From: Deinococcus murrayi DSM 11303
GTDB taxonomy: Bacteria; Deinococcota; Deinococci; Deinococcales; Deinococcaceae
Assembly (NCBI RefSeq): GCF_000482805.1
Contig: NZ_AXWT01000023.1
Coordinates: forward strand, 1-62,227
Direction of reading: 5' to 3'
Length of the DNA stretch: 62,227 nt
Every line of letters starts with the position of its first letter. Position 1 is the first letter of the stretch. Shown here piece after piece: positions 1 to 17,575 of the stretch. The position numbers were made by a program, and so were the translations under genes. The notes beneath the pieces are model-generated. The model saw nothing but the letters and a program-made list of their open reading frames with translations, was not told the DNA's origin and did no database searches.

Positions 1-315
<315 letters not shown>

Positions 316-408
316 GCACTCGCCCCTGAGCTTCCGGTGAAGCTCAGTTTTGGAGCCAAAAGCAGCCGCCCAAGCGAGAAAAGGCCTCTGTGCACTCCCA
401 GCCGGGTG

Positions 409-414
409 CATCAT
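409..414 (+). promoter_or_regulatory. -10 box CATCAT, leaderless type
   Basis: CATCAT ends six bases before the GTG at 421. This spacing puts the transcript start at or next to the start codon. Confidence 0.4.
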
Positions 415-420
415 GGGCGC

Positions 421-1173
421 GTGACCTTCCGCTTGGTTGTTCCCCTCCGGCTCTCACTCGTGGCCCTGCTGAGCACAGCCCTGGTTGGCTGCGGCCAGGG
501 ACAAGCGGCGCAGGTTGAGCAGGTCAGCGCTGGCGGCACCCTTTACACCGTGGCGACGGTCGACCTCACTCGCGACCGCCTGGAGCTGCACTGGCAGAAT
601 CCCACCACGGGCCAGCCCTACGGGACGTTTCGGCAGGTCGCGGCGCGGCTCAGTAAGGAAGGGCGGCGCCTGCTGTTTGCCACCAACAGCGGCATCTATG
701 CGCCGGGCCTGAGGCCCCTGGGACTGCATGTGGAGGGGGGGCGGACGTTGGTCCCACTCAATCAGGCCCGTTCGGGCGGCAACTTCGCCCTGCTGCCGAA
801 CGGAGTCTTCTGGGTGCGGGGCCAGCGGGCGGGGGTCACCGAGACCCAGGCCTACCGCCGGGCGGACCCGCGCCCCACCTTTGCCAGCCAGTCCGGGCCG
901 CTCCTGGTGGAAGGGGGGCGGCTGCACCCGGCCTTCAACAAAGCGGGCACCAGCTTCAAGGTCCGCAGTGGGGTCGGCGTCTGCTCGGACGGCAAAGTCC
1001 GCTTCGTGGTAAGCGGCGCACCCGTCAACTTCTACAGCTTCGCGGTGTTTTTTCGGGACACCTTAGGTTGCCCCGACGCCCTCTACCTCGACGGCAGCAT
1101 CAGCGCCTACGCAACCCCGCAAACCGACACACAGTTCGCGGAGTTCGCGGGCATCTGGACGGTCAGCCGATAA
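421..1173 (+). CDS. Phosphodiester glycosidase family (DUF2233) lipoprotein
   Basis: A 250-residue protein. GTG at 421 is preferred over the upstream ATG at 223 because it starts a clean lipoprotein signal: a hydrophobic stretch ending in a lipobox around [10 protein letters not shown], with the Cys near residue 24. The C-terminal half carries family features: [22 protein letters not shown] and [10 protein letters not shown]. These match the NAGPA-like phosphodiester glycosidase / DUF2233 fold, which acts outside the cytoplasm. The substrate is unknown. It is monocistronic and converges on the next gene. Confidence 0.75.
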   Translation: MTFRLVVPLRLSLVALLSTALVGCGQGQAAQVEQVSAGGTLYTVATVDLTRDRLELHWQNPTTGQPYGTFRQVAARLSKEGRRLLFATNSGIYAPGLRPLGLHVEGGRTLVPLNQARSGGNFALLPNGVFWVRGQRAGVTETQAYRRADPRPTFASQSGPLLVEGGRLHPAFNKAGTSFKVRSGVGVCSDGKVRFVVSGAPVNFYSFAVFFRDTLGCPDALYLDGSISAYATPQTDTQFAEFAGIWTVSR

Positions 1174-1191
1174 CGGGGGGCGGGAGAGCCG

Positions 1192-2661
1192 TCAGTTCGT
1201 GGCCGGAGCGCCGAGCACGACCGAGACCCCGAACTCGCTCTGGGTGCCGTCCGACCCTTTGAGCGTGTAGGTGTGCTCGCCGGGGGCAGGGGCAGGAAGC
1301 TGGGCCTCCCAGTTGCCCGCGCTGTTTGCGGTGGCGGTTGCGACCTCGTCTGCGCCCTCCGAGATGGTCAGGGTGATGCCGGGAGCAGCGGTGCCGCTCA
1401 TGACGAAGGGTTCGGCGGGCAGGGTGGCACCGGGGGCCGGGGTGGTGACCCGCACCGGCTGGGACGCGGCGGGGGAGCTGCTGGAGGCGGGTGAGGGGCT
1501 AGCCTGCTGGGTGAGCCAGTACCCGCCCCCACCAAGCACCAGGAGCAGGGGGAGGAGCCACCCAGGGAATCCGCCGCGCCGCCCAGCCTGGGGCGGGGGG
1601 GCTGCCGCAGGTCGGGCGCTTCCCCCCGCTGCCGGGCGAGCAGCTGCCGTGCGGGCGGGGGGGGCCGCCGGGGGACTCAGCAGGGCAGAAAGGCTGGGCA
1701 TCCCCGGCGGAATCAGCCCCGGCAGCAGCTCTGGCAGGTCGCCGAGCACCCGGCGCAGGTCTGCCGCCGTTGCCCGGCTCCCCCGCACCTCGCGGCCCAG
1801 CACCCCCAAGACGACGGGGGCGAGCAGCGCCAGCAGCTTTCCGGCGCTGGCCCCCGACCCCCCGACCACCGAGCCGAGGCGTCCGGTCACCGCCTCAGCG
1901 GAGCCAAACAGGTGGGTGACCAGCGGACGCCCCTGCCCCTCCAGGCGGGCGACCTCAGCGGGGTCCGTGGGGAGGGGACCTGCCGCCAGGTCCTCCAGGT
2001 CACGGCTGCGGGCGAGGAGGTCGGCGGCTCCTGCCTCGTCTTGCCCCCGGCGGGCCACGGCTGCGAGCAAGACGGGCACGGCGGCCCCCGCCGCGCGGCC
2101 TGCTGTGCTGGAGGTAAAGCCTGCGGCGCGGGCCAGCGCCTCGCCCGATGTTCCCCCCAGGCGACCGCGCAGGACTTCCATCAGTCCGGCGGCGCTGAGG
2201 CCAGCGGCGGCAGAAGCGCGGCTGGCTTCCTCCTCCCCGACGGCTCCCAGCAGCTCAGCGGGCCGCTTTCCCTGTCCTGCCAGCCAGCTCAACAGGAGCG
2301 GCAGCACGAGGGGCAACAGGCGGGTCCCCGCCTCCGCCGTGCCGAGCCGCGCCGCGAGGGAGGGCAGCGGCTCGCGCAGCACGTTCGCGGCAAGCCCCTC
2401 GCCCGCCCGCCGCAGCTCTGCCGCCCCGCCCGGAGCCGACAGCGCCACCTCCGCGCTCGCAAAGCGGGGCAGCGCCGCATACGCCTGGTCGAGGGCTGCC
2501 CGTCCTTCCGGCGTGCGGTCCGCGTCGGCCAGCGCCCGCAGCAGGACAGGAAGGCCGCCGGCCAGCACACGCTCTGCTTCGGCGGGAGGCAGCCCGGCAG
2601 CCTGCCCCAGCGCGGGCGTCGCAGAGCCGAAAAAAGAAACGAGCGGATTCTTCACGGTCAT
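1192..2661 (-). CDS. DUF937 (YidB-like) protein with C-terminal Ig-like domain
   Basis: 489 residues from ATG 2661, chosen because AGGAG lies five bases upstream. The Ala/Leu/Gly-rich first 330 residues resemble the DUF937 family of unknown function, starting NPLVSFFGSATPALGQAAGL. A Pro/Ala-rich linker follows, then one membrane segment (about residues 370-390, WLLPLLLVLGGGGYWL). The last 90 residues look like a bacterial Ig-like domain (SGTAAPGITLTISEG, NSAGNWEAQLPAPAPGEHTY). The Ig domain is probably outside the membrane. The role is unknown. Confidence 0.7.
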   Translation of the reverse strand: MTVKNPLVSFFGSATPALGQAAGLPPAEAERVLAGGLPVLLRALADADRTPEGRAALDQAYAALPRFASAEVALSAPGGAAELRRAGEGLAANVLREPLPSLAARLGTAEAGTRLLPLVLPLLLSWLAGQGKRPAELLGAVGEEEASRASAAAGLSAAGLMEVLRGRLGGTSGEALARAAGFTSSTAGRAAGAAVPVLLAAVARRGQDEAGAADLLARSRDLEDLAAGPLPTDPAEVARLEGQGRPLVTHLFGSAEAVTGRLGSVVGGSGASAGKLLALLAPVVLGVLGREVRGSRATAADLRRVLGDLPELLPGLIPPGMPSLSALLSPPAAPPARTAAARPAAGGSARPAAAPPPQAGRRGGFPGWLLPLLLVLGGGGYWLTQQASPSPASSSSPAASQPVRVTTPAPGATLPAEPFVMSGTAAPGITLTISEGADEVATATANSAGNWEAQLPAPAPGEHTYTLKGSDGTQSEFGVSVVLGAPATN

Positions 2662-2821
2662 GGTTACTCCTGAGGCGCACCCGCCGCTCAGCGGGACGCG
2701 ACCCCGTTCACCGTACCTCATACGGGGGCCTTGCCTTCTCGCCGGGCAACAGCTTGCGGCTCCTTAGCTCAATGCCGTGAGAGCCGCGCCGCTTGCGGAC
2801 GGGACATATCCCAGAGTGCAG

Positions 2822-4915
<2,094 letters not shown>

Positions 4916-4951
4916 GGGGCCTCCTTGCAGGGTGGAAAAGAAAAGCAAAGG

Positions 4952-4986
4952 CAGATGGCAAAAAGCCTGAAGCCTTCTGCCATCTG
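4952..4986. repeat. Intergenic palindrome between paaD and paaZ
   Basis: A 9-base perfect inverted repeat, CAGATGGCA (4952-4960) and TGCCATCTG (4978-4986), around a 17-base loop. It has no U-tract. It may set the ratio of paaZ to upstream message or simply be one of the dispersed palindromes of this genome. Confidence 0.6.
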
Positions 4987-5005
4987 GGGTTCGGCTGGGG
5001 CGGGG

Positions 5006-5500
<495 letters not shown>

Positions 5501-5504
5501 GGGG

Positions 5505-6307
5505 TCACCAGACCTCGGCGTTCGGGACGGCGCGGGCCACGCTCTGCATCTCCGCGAGGAGGGGAGCGAGGTGCTCGGTGTGCGTGTCGCGGCCCGGCCC
5601 GGCAGCGGGCAGCGCCTCCGGCACGCTCAGGCCGCACTTCCCGGCCAGGTGGGAGCGCACGAAGCCTTCCCAAACCCCGCGCAACTGGCCGAGGTCAGGA
5701 ACGAGGTGGGCGGCCACCAGCCCTTCCTCGCCGGGCAGGGGCTGGAAGAGTTGCGCGGCGTAGGGCCACAGCTCGTCCAGCGCGGCCTGGGTGCGGCGGC
5801 GGCTCTCCTCGGTGCCCAGGGCCAGCCGCTCGACCCACAGGGCCGTGTGCTGGAGGTGGAACTTCTCCTCGCGCAGGGCCTTGGCTGCGACCTCCGCAAG
5901 GGGGGTGTAAGCGCTCGTGCGGGCCGCCTCCAACCACAGCGCCTCATAGGTGTCAAAGAGGAACTGCCGGACCATCGTGAAGGCCCAGTCGCCCTTGGGC
6001 AGTTCGGCGAGGCGGACATTCGTGAACTCGTCCGCGTCTCGGAAAAAGGCGAGGCGGTCGGGGTCGCTGCCGTCCAGCTCGCGGCGCAGCTCCAGATAGA
6101 GCGAGGCGTGCCCCAGCTCGTCTTGCGCGATGTTCGCCAGCGCGATGTCTTCTTCGAGGATGGGCGCGTGCCCGGTCCATTCGCTGTCCCGGTGCGCGAG
6201 GATGAGTTCGTCGTCCGCGAGGGCGGTGAGCTTCGCGCTGAGGGCGGCCCGCACCTCTGGGGCCAGGTCCTGCTGGCGGCTGGTTTCTGGCTGCTGGCTG
6301 CTCACCG

Positions 6308-6311
<4 letters not shown>
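5505..6311 (-). CDS. paaC: PaaC: phenylacetyl-CoA 1,2-epoxidase structural subunit
   Basis: 268 residues, ferritin-like four-helix fold; motifs include [20 protein letters not shown] and [17 protein letters not shown]. PaaC is the catalytically inactive partner of PaaA in the di-iron epoxidase. Its ATG overlaps the paaB stop by four bases. The first 14 or so residues ([14 protein letters not shown]) are encoded by a copy of the genome's short CTGGC-type repeat and are probably not part of the family core. Confidence 0.92.
6270..6308. repeat. CTGGC-type repeat in the 5' end of paaC
   Basis: Four CTGGC/GCTGG units at 7-8 base steps. They closely resemble the intergenic copies at 20354, 46441 and 56490, but here they are translated as the paaC N-terminus. 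Confidence 0.6.
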
Positions 6312-6898
<587 letters not shown>

Positions 6899-6911
6899 GT
6901 GTTCTCCAGAG

Positions 6912-6996
6912 GGTCAGTGGTGAGTCGTGAGTGGGCAGTGGACGCTTCAGCTTCTGCTCGCCGCTTTCGCCGCGCTTTTTCTCCTCACCACTGACC
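6912..6996. repeat. 85-bp palindromic element between paaA and paaB
   Basis: Perfect 13-base inverted repeats, GGTCAGTGGTGAG (6912-6924) and CTCACCACTGACC (6984-6996). The arms flank further GTGAGT/GGCAGTGG units. The element interrupts an otherwise overlapping operon, and its RNA would fold into a large hairpin that could protect the paaA end of the message. Confidence 0.75.
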
Positions 6997-7012
6997 ACCC
7001 CGACTGACAGCC

Positions 7013-7975
<963 letters not shown>

Positions 7976-8004
7976 GGGACTCCTCCTGAGGTGGGGGCGG
8001 CTTT

Positions 8005-8023
8005 AACCTAACGAGCGTTTGTT
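8005..8023 (-). promoter_or_regulatory. PaaR operator upstream of paaA
   Basis: CTAACGAGCGTTTG at 8008-8021 fits the CNAACGNNCGTTNG palindrome I recall for the TetR-family repressor PaaR of Thermus thermophilus. The dyad extends to AAC...GTT at 8005 and 8023. It lies about 30 bases before the paaA start, next to a possible -10 TACCAT at 8026-8031 on the minus strand, so bound repressor would block transcription until phenylacetyl-CoA is present. Confidence 0.8.
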
Positions 8024-8062
8024 AGATGGTACCACACCCGGCGTGTTTCCGTTTTCCCCAGT

Positions 8063-8833
8063 TCACAACTCCAGGAGGTGTTCTGCTGGCGCGGCCCCCA
8101 ACGCGTGCCCCAAGGGGCCGTGGCCCCCACCCAGCCCAGGGGCCGCGCGCAGGGCCGCTTGCAGGTAGTGGTGGGCAGCCCGCACAGCCTGAGCCAGGGG
8201 GAGGCCCCGCGCCAGCGCCGCCGCAATCGCTGCCGAGAGAGTGCACCCCGTGCCGTGGGTGTGACGGGTCAGCAGCCGGGGAGCGAGCAAAGAACACCGC
8301 AGCTCCGGCGTCCGCAGCTCATCGGTCACGGTCTGGCCGTCCCCGTGCCCCCCCTTGAGGAGAAGGGGCAGGTGGGAGGGCAAGGCCGCGCCAAACAGAG
8401 CCTGTGCCTCTGGCCGGTTGGGGGTAATCAGGGTAGCCAGAGGAAACAACTCCTCTTGCAACACCTGGACCGCTGACGGCTCCAGCAACGAGTCCCCACT
8501 TTTGGCCAGCAAGACGGGGTCGACCACCAGCGGGAGGTTGCGCCCCCGCAGCACCTGCGCGACTGCCCGCACAGCCTCGGCGCGGCCCAAGGCTCCGGTT
8601 TTGACCGCGGCCACCGGAAAATCATCCAGAACGGCCTCTATCTGAGCGGCTATCAACTCTGGGGGCAGGGGAAACGCGGCGGCCACCCCCCGTGTGTTTT
8701 GCGCCGTCACCAGCGTGAGGGCCGAGGTCCCAAAGACGCCCCACGCCTCGAAGGTCTTGAGGTCCGCCTGGACCCCCGCTCCACCCCCAGAATCGGACCC
8801 AGCGATGGTGAGGGCCACCGGGGGCGACTTCAC
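8063..8833 (-). CDS. thiD: ThiD: HMP/HMP-P kinase
   Basis: 256 residues from GTG 8833, which overlaps the thiO stop (GTGA). It shows the ribokinase-like signatures [20 protein letters not shown] (near the start), [11 protein letters not shown] and the anion-hole motif [12 protein letters not shown]. It phosphorylates hydroxymethylpyrimidine (phosphate) for coupling to the thiazole. It is the last gene of the thiCESGOD operon. Confidence 0.93.
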   Translation of the reverse strand: MKSPPVALTIAGSDSGGGAGVQADLKTFEAWGVFGTSALTLVTAQNTRGVAAAFPLPPELIAAQIEAVLDDFPVAAVKTGALGRAEAVRAVAQVLRGRNLPLVVDPVLLAKSGDSLLEPSAVQVLQEELFPLATLITPNRPEAQALFGAALPSHLPLLLKGGHGDGQTVTDELRTPELRCSLLAPRLLTRHTHGTGCTLSAAIAAALARGLPLAQAVRAAHHYLQAALRAAPGLGGGHGPLGHALGAAPAEHLLEL

Positions 8834-9717
8834 GGCGCCCCCTGCACGAGCGCGAGCACCCGCACCGCTGTCCAGGGAGCCAGCAGCACCCCATGCCGAC
8901 CGTGCCCGGTGGCCACGATGACCCGCCGCAGCACCGGGTGAGGCCCTACCAGCGGCAAGCCGCCCGGCGTCAGGGGGCGCAGGCCGACCAACTGGGCCAC
9001 AGCAGGCCGAGCGGCCCACTCCGGCACGAGGCGACAGGCGACCCCCCGCAACCAGCGCTGGGCGTAAAGGTCCGGTTGCGGGGAGGCGGTGGGGCGGGCC
9101 GTTGCCCCCACATAGAGTCCATCAGGGCGGCCCAGCGCGTACCCCGCAGGTCCTGCCCCGCGCCGCCGCAGGCCATAGGTCGCGGGGATGGACGCGGGAG
9201 CGTCCAGCAACAGCGCTTGCCCCTGCTGTGCCCGCACCGCCACCCCGAACGCCGCGCTCCACACCCCTGCCGCGAGGACGACCAGGGCGGCGCGGCGCTC
9301 GCCCCGGTCGGTCAGCACCCGCACGCCCTTGTGCTCTGGGTGGAGGGCCAACACCCGCGCCCGCCACAGGGGAACAGCGCGGCGAGCAGCCCGGACCACG
9401 CTGGGCGGGTGCACCTGTCCCTCCCGCGCCGCGAGCTTTCCCCCATGCCAGACTCCGGCTCGCCAATGCACCGGCTGCCCGCTGCGTGCCTCCAGGCGGC
9501 GGGCCAGGTCAGGCCACTGCTGCAAGCTCGTGAGCGCCCACTCCTCCAGCGGGGTGCCCCGCAGCCGCTCGCCCACCGGCGTCAGCAATCCAGCTCCCGC
9601 CCGCCACGCCGCACCCGGCTGCCCCGCATCCAGGACCACGGTGGGATAGCCCGCTTCTTGCAGGGTCCAGCCCACCAGCGAGCCAATCAGCCCACCCCCC
9701 ACCACCAGCACGGTCAT
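8830..9717 (-). CDS. thiO: ThiO: FAD-dependent glycine oxidase
   Basis: 295 residues. The N-terminal dinucleotide-binding motif is [20 protein letters not shown], and the C-terminal family motif is [19 protein letters not shown] followed by [13 protein letters not shown]. It oxidises glycine to the dehydroglycine used by ThiG. This is the aerobic alternative to ThiH. The start overlaps the thiG stop by four bases. Confidence 0.92.
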   Translation of the reverse strand: MTVLVVGGGLIGSLVGWTLQEAGYPTVVLDAGQPGAAWRAGAGLLTPVGERLRGTPLEEWALTSLQQWPDLARRLEARSGQPVHWRAGVWHGGKLAAREGQVHPPSVVRAARRAVPLWRARVLALHPEHKGVRVLTDRGERRAALVVLAAGVWSAAFGVAVRAQQGQALLLDAPASIPATYGLRRRGAGPAGYALGRPDGLYVGATARPTASPQPDLYAQRWLRGVACRLVPEWAARPAVAQLVGLRPLTPGGLPLVGPHPVLRRVIVATGHGRHGVLLAPWTAVRVLALVQGAP

Positions 9718-10526
9718 GCGGGCTGCTCCGGGTCAGGCAGACGCGGCACCCCCTGCGGCGGACTGCTGGGATGGGCACAGGCACGCTGCGCCATGCGGCC
9801 CGCCAGGTACCCCAGGCGACCCGCCCGCACGCCGAGGGCAAAAGCACGGGCCATCGCCACCGGGTCACGGGCCTCAGCAATCGCTGTATTGACCAGCACA
9901 GCGTCAGCCCCAGCCTCCAGCGCCTGGGCCGCGTCGCTGGGAACGCCCAAGCCCGCGTCCACCACAGTGGGCACGCCCGCACCGTCCAGCACCGTGTGCA
10001 AGAGGTCCCCCGTGCGCAGGCCGCGTCCCGTCCCGATGGGGCTGGCCAGGGGCATTACCGCCGCGCACCCGACCCGTTCCAGGGCGCGGGCCAGCACCGC
10101 GTCAGGCTGCACGTAGGGCAGCACCGTAAAGCCCTCTGCCACCAACAGCTCAGCGGCCCGCAGGGTGCCGACCGGGTCAGGCAGCAGCCAGCGCGGGTCA
10201 GCAATCACCTCCAGCTTCACCCAGCTCACTCCGGTTGCGGCGCGGGCAAGCCGAGCGACCCGCACCGCTTCTTCAGCGGTCCGGCACCCCGCAGTGTTGG
10301 GCAACAACTGGTACCGGCAGAGGTCGAGGGCGTCGAGCAGCCCCACGTGGCCCGGCGAGCGCAGCTCCACCCGACGAATCGCCACGGTCACGATTTGGGT
10401 CTCGCTGACCTCCAGCACGTCGCGCATCAGGGCCAAGTCCCGGAACTTGCCTGTTCCCAGCATCAGACGGGAAGTGAAGGTCCGGCCCCCCAAGAGCAGG
10501 GGGTCTGAAAGCGGTGGGTCGGTCAT
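9714..10526 (-). CDS. thiG: ThiG: thiazole synthase
   Basis: 270 residues, TIM barrel. The N-terminal motif is [13 protein letters not shown], and the Schiff-base lysine is in [16 protein letters not shown]. The phosphate-binding end is [13 protein letters not shown] by family analogy (here [13 protein letters not shown]), followed by [20 protein letters not shown]. It condenses deoxyxylulose phosphate, ThiS thiocarboxylate and dehydroglycine. It follows thiS after two bases. Confidence 0.95.
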   Translation of the reverse strand: MTDPPLSDPLLLGGRTFTSRLMLGTGKFRDLALMRDVLEVSETQIVTVAIRRVELRSPGHVGLLDALDLCRYQLLPNTAGCRTAEEAVRVARLARAATGVSWVKLEVIADPRWLLPDPVGTLRAAELLVAEGFTVLPYVQPDAVLARALERVGCAAVMPLASPIGTGRGLRTGDLLHTVLDGAGVPTVVDAGLGVPSDAAQALEAGADAVLVNTAIAEARDPVAMARAFALGVRAGRLGYLAGRMAQRACAHPSSPPQGVPRLPDPEQPA

Positions 10527-10528
10527 GC

Positions 10529-10706
10529 CTAACCTCCTCCGATGATGCGGACAATCTCGATAACGTCGTCCGGCTCTAGCGGGCGGTCGGGCACCCGCGC
10601 GCCGGGGTAAAAGTCGTCCCCCACCGCCACGGCCACCCGTTCGGGTTCAATTCCTAGGTCGCGCAGCAGGGCGTGCAGGGTCAGGCCCGCTCGGTGGGGA
10701 TACGGC

Positions 10707-10723
<17 letters not shown>
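10529..10723 (-). CDS. thiS: ThiS: sulfur carrier protein
   Basis: 64 residues from ATG 10723, giving the typical start [20 protein letters not shown] and the obligatory C-terminal Gly-Gly (EIVRIIGGG). The C-terminal carboxylate carries sulfur to ThiG after ThiF-type activation. It overlaps the thiE end by 17 bases. Confidence 0.93.
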
Positions 10724-13237
<2,514 letters not shown>

Positions 13238-13255
13238 TCACGTCAACACGGCTAT

Positions 13256-13282
13256 CCCCCCTCCCATCGGCTCGGAGGGGGG
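13256..13282 (-). promoter_or_regulatory. Hairpin between TPP aptamer and thiC
   Basis: A 9-base GC stem (arms 13256-13264 and 13274-13282, nine-base loop) about 30 bases after the aptamer. On the minus strand its 5' arm CCCCCCTCC could also pair with GGAGGG at the aptamer 3' side, so it may be the switching partner. No U-tract follows, so a classic terminator is not obvious. Confidence 0.4.
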
Positions 13283-13310
13283 CAAAACAAGACTTTCCTG
13301 TTCGGCACCC

Positions 13311-13412
13311 GTCACGCTCCCTCCGCCGGAATGACCCGGATCAGGTTCCTAGGGTTGGGCACGCTCGCCCTCTCAGCCCCCGCCTCACGCGGATACGGGC
13401 ACCCCTGGTGAC
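13311..13412 (-). promoter_or_regulatory. TPP riboswitch of the thiCESGOD operon
   Basis: Reading minus: P1 arms GTCAC (13408-13412) and GTGAC (13311-13315), the pyrimidine-sensor CTGAGAGGG, then ACCTGATCCGGGTCATTCCGG and GGAGGGAGCGTGA. These are the invariant THI-box blocks. Binding of thiamine pyrophosphate should shut off thiC. Confidence 0.97.
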
Positions 13413-13419
13413 AGGCCGC

Positions 13420-13449
13420 AGTGTGCACCCGGCCCCCCGGCGAAATCAA
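13420..13449 (-). promoter_or_regulatory. Promoter of the thi operon
   Basis: -35 TTGATT (13444-13449), 18-base spacer, -10 CACACT (13420-13425) on the minus strand. The predicted start lands on the first bases of the riboswitch. Confidence 0.65.
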
Positions 13450-13472
13450 GTGGAGAGTGGGGAGGGGCACCC

Positions 13473-13478
13473 TACCAT
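13473..13478 (+). promoter_or_regulatory. -10 box TACCAT of acpS, leaderless type
   Basis: TACCAT ends six bases before the acpS ATG. Confidence 0.5.
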
Positions 13479-13484
13479 GCGGAC

Positions 13485-13873
<389 letters not shown>

Positions 13874-13877
<4 letters not shown>

Positions 13878-14335
13878 CCGGAGAGGACCCGCAGCCCCCC
13901 CACCCCGGTGAGCTGCTCGCTGAGGCGCACGCCCTCCAGCAGGTGCGCCCGCAGCACGCCCGGCAGCCAGGGCAGGCAGCCCGGCGGCAGCGCGTCGGGG
14001 GCGAACCAGCCCACCTCGGAGGTCTTGTCCAGCGGCGTCGGCTCGCCCTCCCAGGCGTCGGCCAGAAAGAGGAAATCCACGCCCGCGACCGGGCCTCCTG
14101 GCCCCGCGACGTCGTAGCGGGAGACGCCCAGCGAGCGGAGCGCAGATGGGTCCACCCGCAAGCCGACCTCCTCGCGGGCCTCGCGGGTCACGGCGGCGAG
14201 GAGACCCTCGCCGGGTTCGACCGCGCCGCCAGGCAGGTTCCACAGGCCCTCCGCAAAGGCTGTTCCCGACCGCCGCCCCAGCAGCACCCGGCCCGCAGGG
14301 TCCCGCACGACCAGCCACACGATGAGGTGCATCAC
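13874..14335 (-). CDS. NUDIX hydrolase
   Basis: 153 residues. The Nudix box is at residues 36-58: [20 protein letters not shown] followed by EVG, with all catalytic Glu/Arg positions present. Flanking [20 protein letters not shown] is typical of MutT/ADP-ribose-type members. The substrate cannot be told. Deinococci carry many NUDIX enzymes. Confidence 0.85.
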
Positions 14336-14358
14336 GCCCCTCAGCCTAGAGCTTGCGC

Positions 14359-14364
14359 TATGCT
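14359..14364 (+). promoter_or_regulatory. -10 box TATGCT of thiBPQ leader
   Basis: TATGCT ends nine bases before the P1 stem of the second TPP riboswitch, placing the transcript start at the aptamer edge. No clear -35 is seen. Confidence 0.5.
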
Positions 14365-14372
14365 TTCTTCTG

Positions 14373-14462
14373 CGTCACCGGGGGTGCCCCTTCCAAGGGA
14401 AGCGGGCTGAGATGACACCCCAGGAACCTGAACCGGGTCATTCCGGCGGAGGGAGCGTGACG
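14373..14462 (+). promoter_or_regulatory. TPP riboswitch of the thiamine transporter operon
   Basis: P1 arms CGTCAC (14373-14378) and GTGACG (14457-14462) enclose GGGGTGCC, GGGCTGAGATGACACCC, ACCTGAACCGGGTCATTCC and GGAGGGAGCGTGA. These are all THI-box blocks. It controls thiB and the genes after it. Confidence 0.97.
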
Positions 14463-14502
14463 GAGCTGGCCCCCCCAGGCGGGGCGCGGTTCCTCTCGGC
14501 TT

Positions 14503-14521
14503 CCCCTCGTGACGCGAGGGG
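14503..14521 (+). promoter_or_regulatory. Hairpin overlapping the thiB ribosome-binding site
   Basis: Arms CCCCTCG (14503-14509) and CGAGGGG (14515-14521), five-base loop, followed by GATTTTTG and the ATG at 14530. The 3' arm carries the only Shine-Dalgarno-like sequence, GAGGGGG. The stem could therefore hide the ribosome site, or with the T5 act as a weak terminator. Either would suit a TPP OFF switch. Confidence 0.55.
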
Positions 14522-14529
14522 GATTTTTG

Positions 14530-15558
14530 ATGCGCAAGACACTGCTGCTTGGCCTGCTGCTCGCGGGCGCGGCCCAGGCCCAGACCACCCTGACGGTGAT
14601 AACCCACGATTCGTTCAGCCTCAGTAAGGAGCGGGTGGCCCAGTTCGAGCGGGCCAACAACGCCCGCGTGCGCTTCGTGAAGGGCGGGGACGCGGGCGAA
14701 CTCCTGAACCGCCTCATTCTGACCCGCCGCGCTCCGATTGCTGACGTGGTGTACGGGCTGGATAACTCCATGCTGCCCCGCGCCAGGGCCGCCGGGATTC
14801 TGGAGGCTTACCGCTCGCCCGCGCTGGCGAGGGTGCCCGCCGCCCTCCGCCTCGACGAGGGGGGGCTGCTGAACACGGTGAACTCCGGCCTGGTGGCCCT
14901 GAACTATGACCGGGCGGCCTGGGCGAAGACGGGCTTGCCCCTTCCGCGCAGCCTCGACGACCTGAAAAAGCCCGAATACGCCCGCCTGACGGTCGTCACC
15001 TCCCCGGCAACGAGCAGCCCCGGCCTCGCTTTCCTGCTCGCGACCGTCAACCACCTCGGCGAGGAGGGCGCGTGGGCGTGGTGGCGAGAAGCCCGCGCGA
15101 ACGGGATGAAGGTCGTGCGCGGCTGGTCGGACGCCTACTACAAGGAGTTCAGCAAGAACGGCGGCAAATACCCCATCGTCCTGAGCTACGCGAGCAGCCC
15201 CGCCGCCGAGGTCTACTACGCGGACGGCTACGACCCAAAGAAGCCGCCCGCCCAGGCCCCCACCGCCAACCTCTTCCTGCCGGGCAGCACCTTCTTGCAA
15301 CTGGAGGGGGTGGGCATCCTCAAGGGGACCAAGCAGCCGCAGCTCGCCCGCCGGTTCGTAGATTTCATGCTCTCGGAGGGCGTGCAAGCCGACATCCCCA
15401 CCCGGATGTGGGTGTACCCGGCGGTGAGCGGCACGAGGCTCGACCCCGTCTTCCGCTTTGCCGAGAAGCCGGAAGTCCCCCCCGTGAAGGCCAGCGTGAC
15501 CGCCAACCCGCAGCGGCTGGTGGATGCCTGGGTGACGCAGGTGCTGCGGGCGCGGTGA
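14530..15558 (+). CDS. thiB: ThiB: thiamine ABC transporter substrate-binding protein
   Basis: 342 residues from ATG 14530, which begins a signal peptide ([17 protein letters not shown], cleavage before QTTL). [17 protein letters not shown] and [15 protein letters not shown] are typical of the TbpA/ThiB family of periplasmic thiamine-binding proteins. An in-frame GTG at 14509 would add seven residues but lies in the hairpin. Confidence 0.93.
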   Translation: MRKTLLLGLLLAGAAQAQTTLTVITHDSFSLSKERVAQFERANNARVRFVKGGDAGELLNRLILTRRAPIADVVYGLDNSMLPRARAAGILEAYRSPALARVPAALRLDEGGLLNTVNSGLVALNYDRAAWAKTGLPLPRSLDDLKKPEYARLTVVTSPATSSPGLAFLLATVNHLGEEGAWAWWREARANGMKVVRGWSDAYYKEFSKNGGKYPIVLSYASSPAAEVYYADGYDPKKPPAQAPTANLFLPGSTFLQLEGVGILKGTKQPQLARRFVDFMLSEGVQADIPTRMWVYPAVSGTRLDPVFRFAEKPEVPPVKASVTANPQRLVDAWVTQVLRAR

Positions 15559-15609
15559 GGGGGCAGCGGGCAGGGGTCAGCGGGTGGGGCGGGGTGATGG
15601 CTGCCCGCT

Positions 15610-15717
15610 CTAGAGGGTTTGACGACAGGAGATGCCCGATGAGCTGGTCTGGACGCCCCCTCACCCCTTGCTTCGCAAGGCCCTCTCCCACGAGGGGAGA
15701 GGGGCAGAACATCCGGC
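15610..15717 (+). repeat. Truncated MITE-like element between thiB and thiP
   Basis: About 80% identical by eye to the left 115 bases of the element at 36614: CTAGAG.GTTTGACGA, GATGCCCG, AGCTGGTCTGGA.GCCCC, CGCAAGGCCCTCTC and CCACGAGGGGAGAGGG. A roughly 20-base internal block and the right inverted terminus are missing. It is open in the thiP frame. Confidence 0.75.
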
Positions 15718-15727
15718 CCCCTCCCCC

Positions 15728-17275
<1,548 letters not shown>

Positions 17276-17281
17276 GGCGGG

Positions 17282-17297
17282 CTGTCATACACTGTCA
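17282..17297 (+). promoter_or_regulatory. Putative mazEF promoter and operator
   Basis: Direct repeats CTGTCA at 17282-17287 and 17292-17297 are ten bases apart, one helical turn. A -10 like TACACT (17288-17293) overlaps the second copy. This is a plausible site for MazE/MazEF autorepression and an internal promoter in the thiamine transport operon. Confidence 0.45.
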
Positions 17298-17314
17298 GAC
17301 AGGAGGTGGGGAGG

Positions 17315-17575
17315 ATGCGCGTCAAGCTGAGTCGGCACGGCAATAGCCTGGGCTTCGTGGTGCCCGCGCGCGTGGTCCGCGAGGCGGGGTTGGAAGTGGG
17401 CCGGGAATACGAGTTGCAACTCGATGGACCGGAAGGCGGTTTCCGCCTGATTCCCGTTCAGCGGCGGCGCAGCCGGTACACGGCTGAGCAACTCCTGGCG
17501 GGCATACCCGAAGGAACGCTGCGGTACGAGGATGTTCCCGATTACGTTCCCGTTGGCCGGGAGCTGGACAGTTGA
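17315..17575 (+). CDS. mazE: MazE-type (AbrB fold) antitoxin
   Basis: 86 residues from ATG 17315 with AGGAGG eight bases upstream. The N-terminus MRVKLSRHGNSLGFVVPARV is the swapped-hairpin DNA-binding motif of MazE/AbrB. The C-terminal tail (about residues 55-86, with PEGTLRYEDVPDYVPVG) is the usual toxin-binding region. The stop overlaps the toxin start (TTGA). Confidence 0.85.
   Translation: MRVKLSRHGNSLGFVVPARVVREAGLEVGREYELQLDGPEGGFRLIPVQRRRSRYTAEQLLAGIPEGTLRYEDVPDYVPVGRELDS

Noticed and set aside
2755..2805. TCCTTAGCTCAAT near 2760, resembling a tRNA D-arm
   Set aside because: No T-arm GGTTCGA, anticodon stem or acceptor pairing could be built around it.
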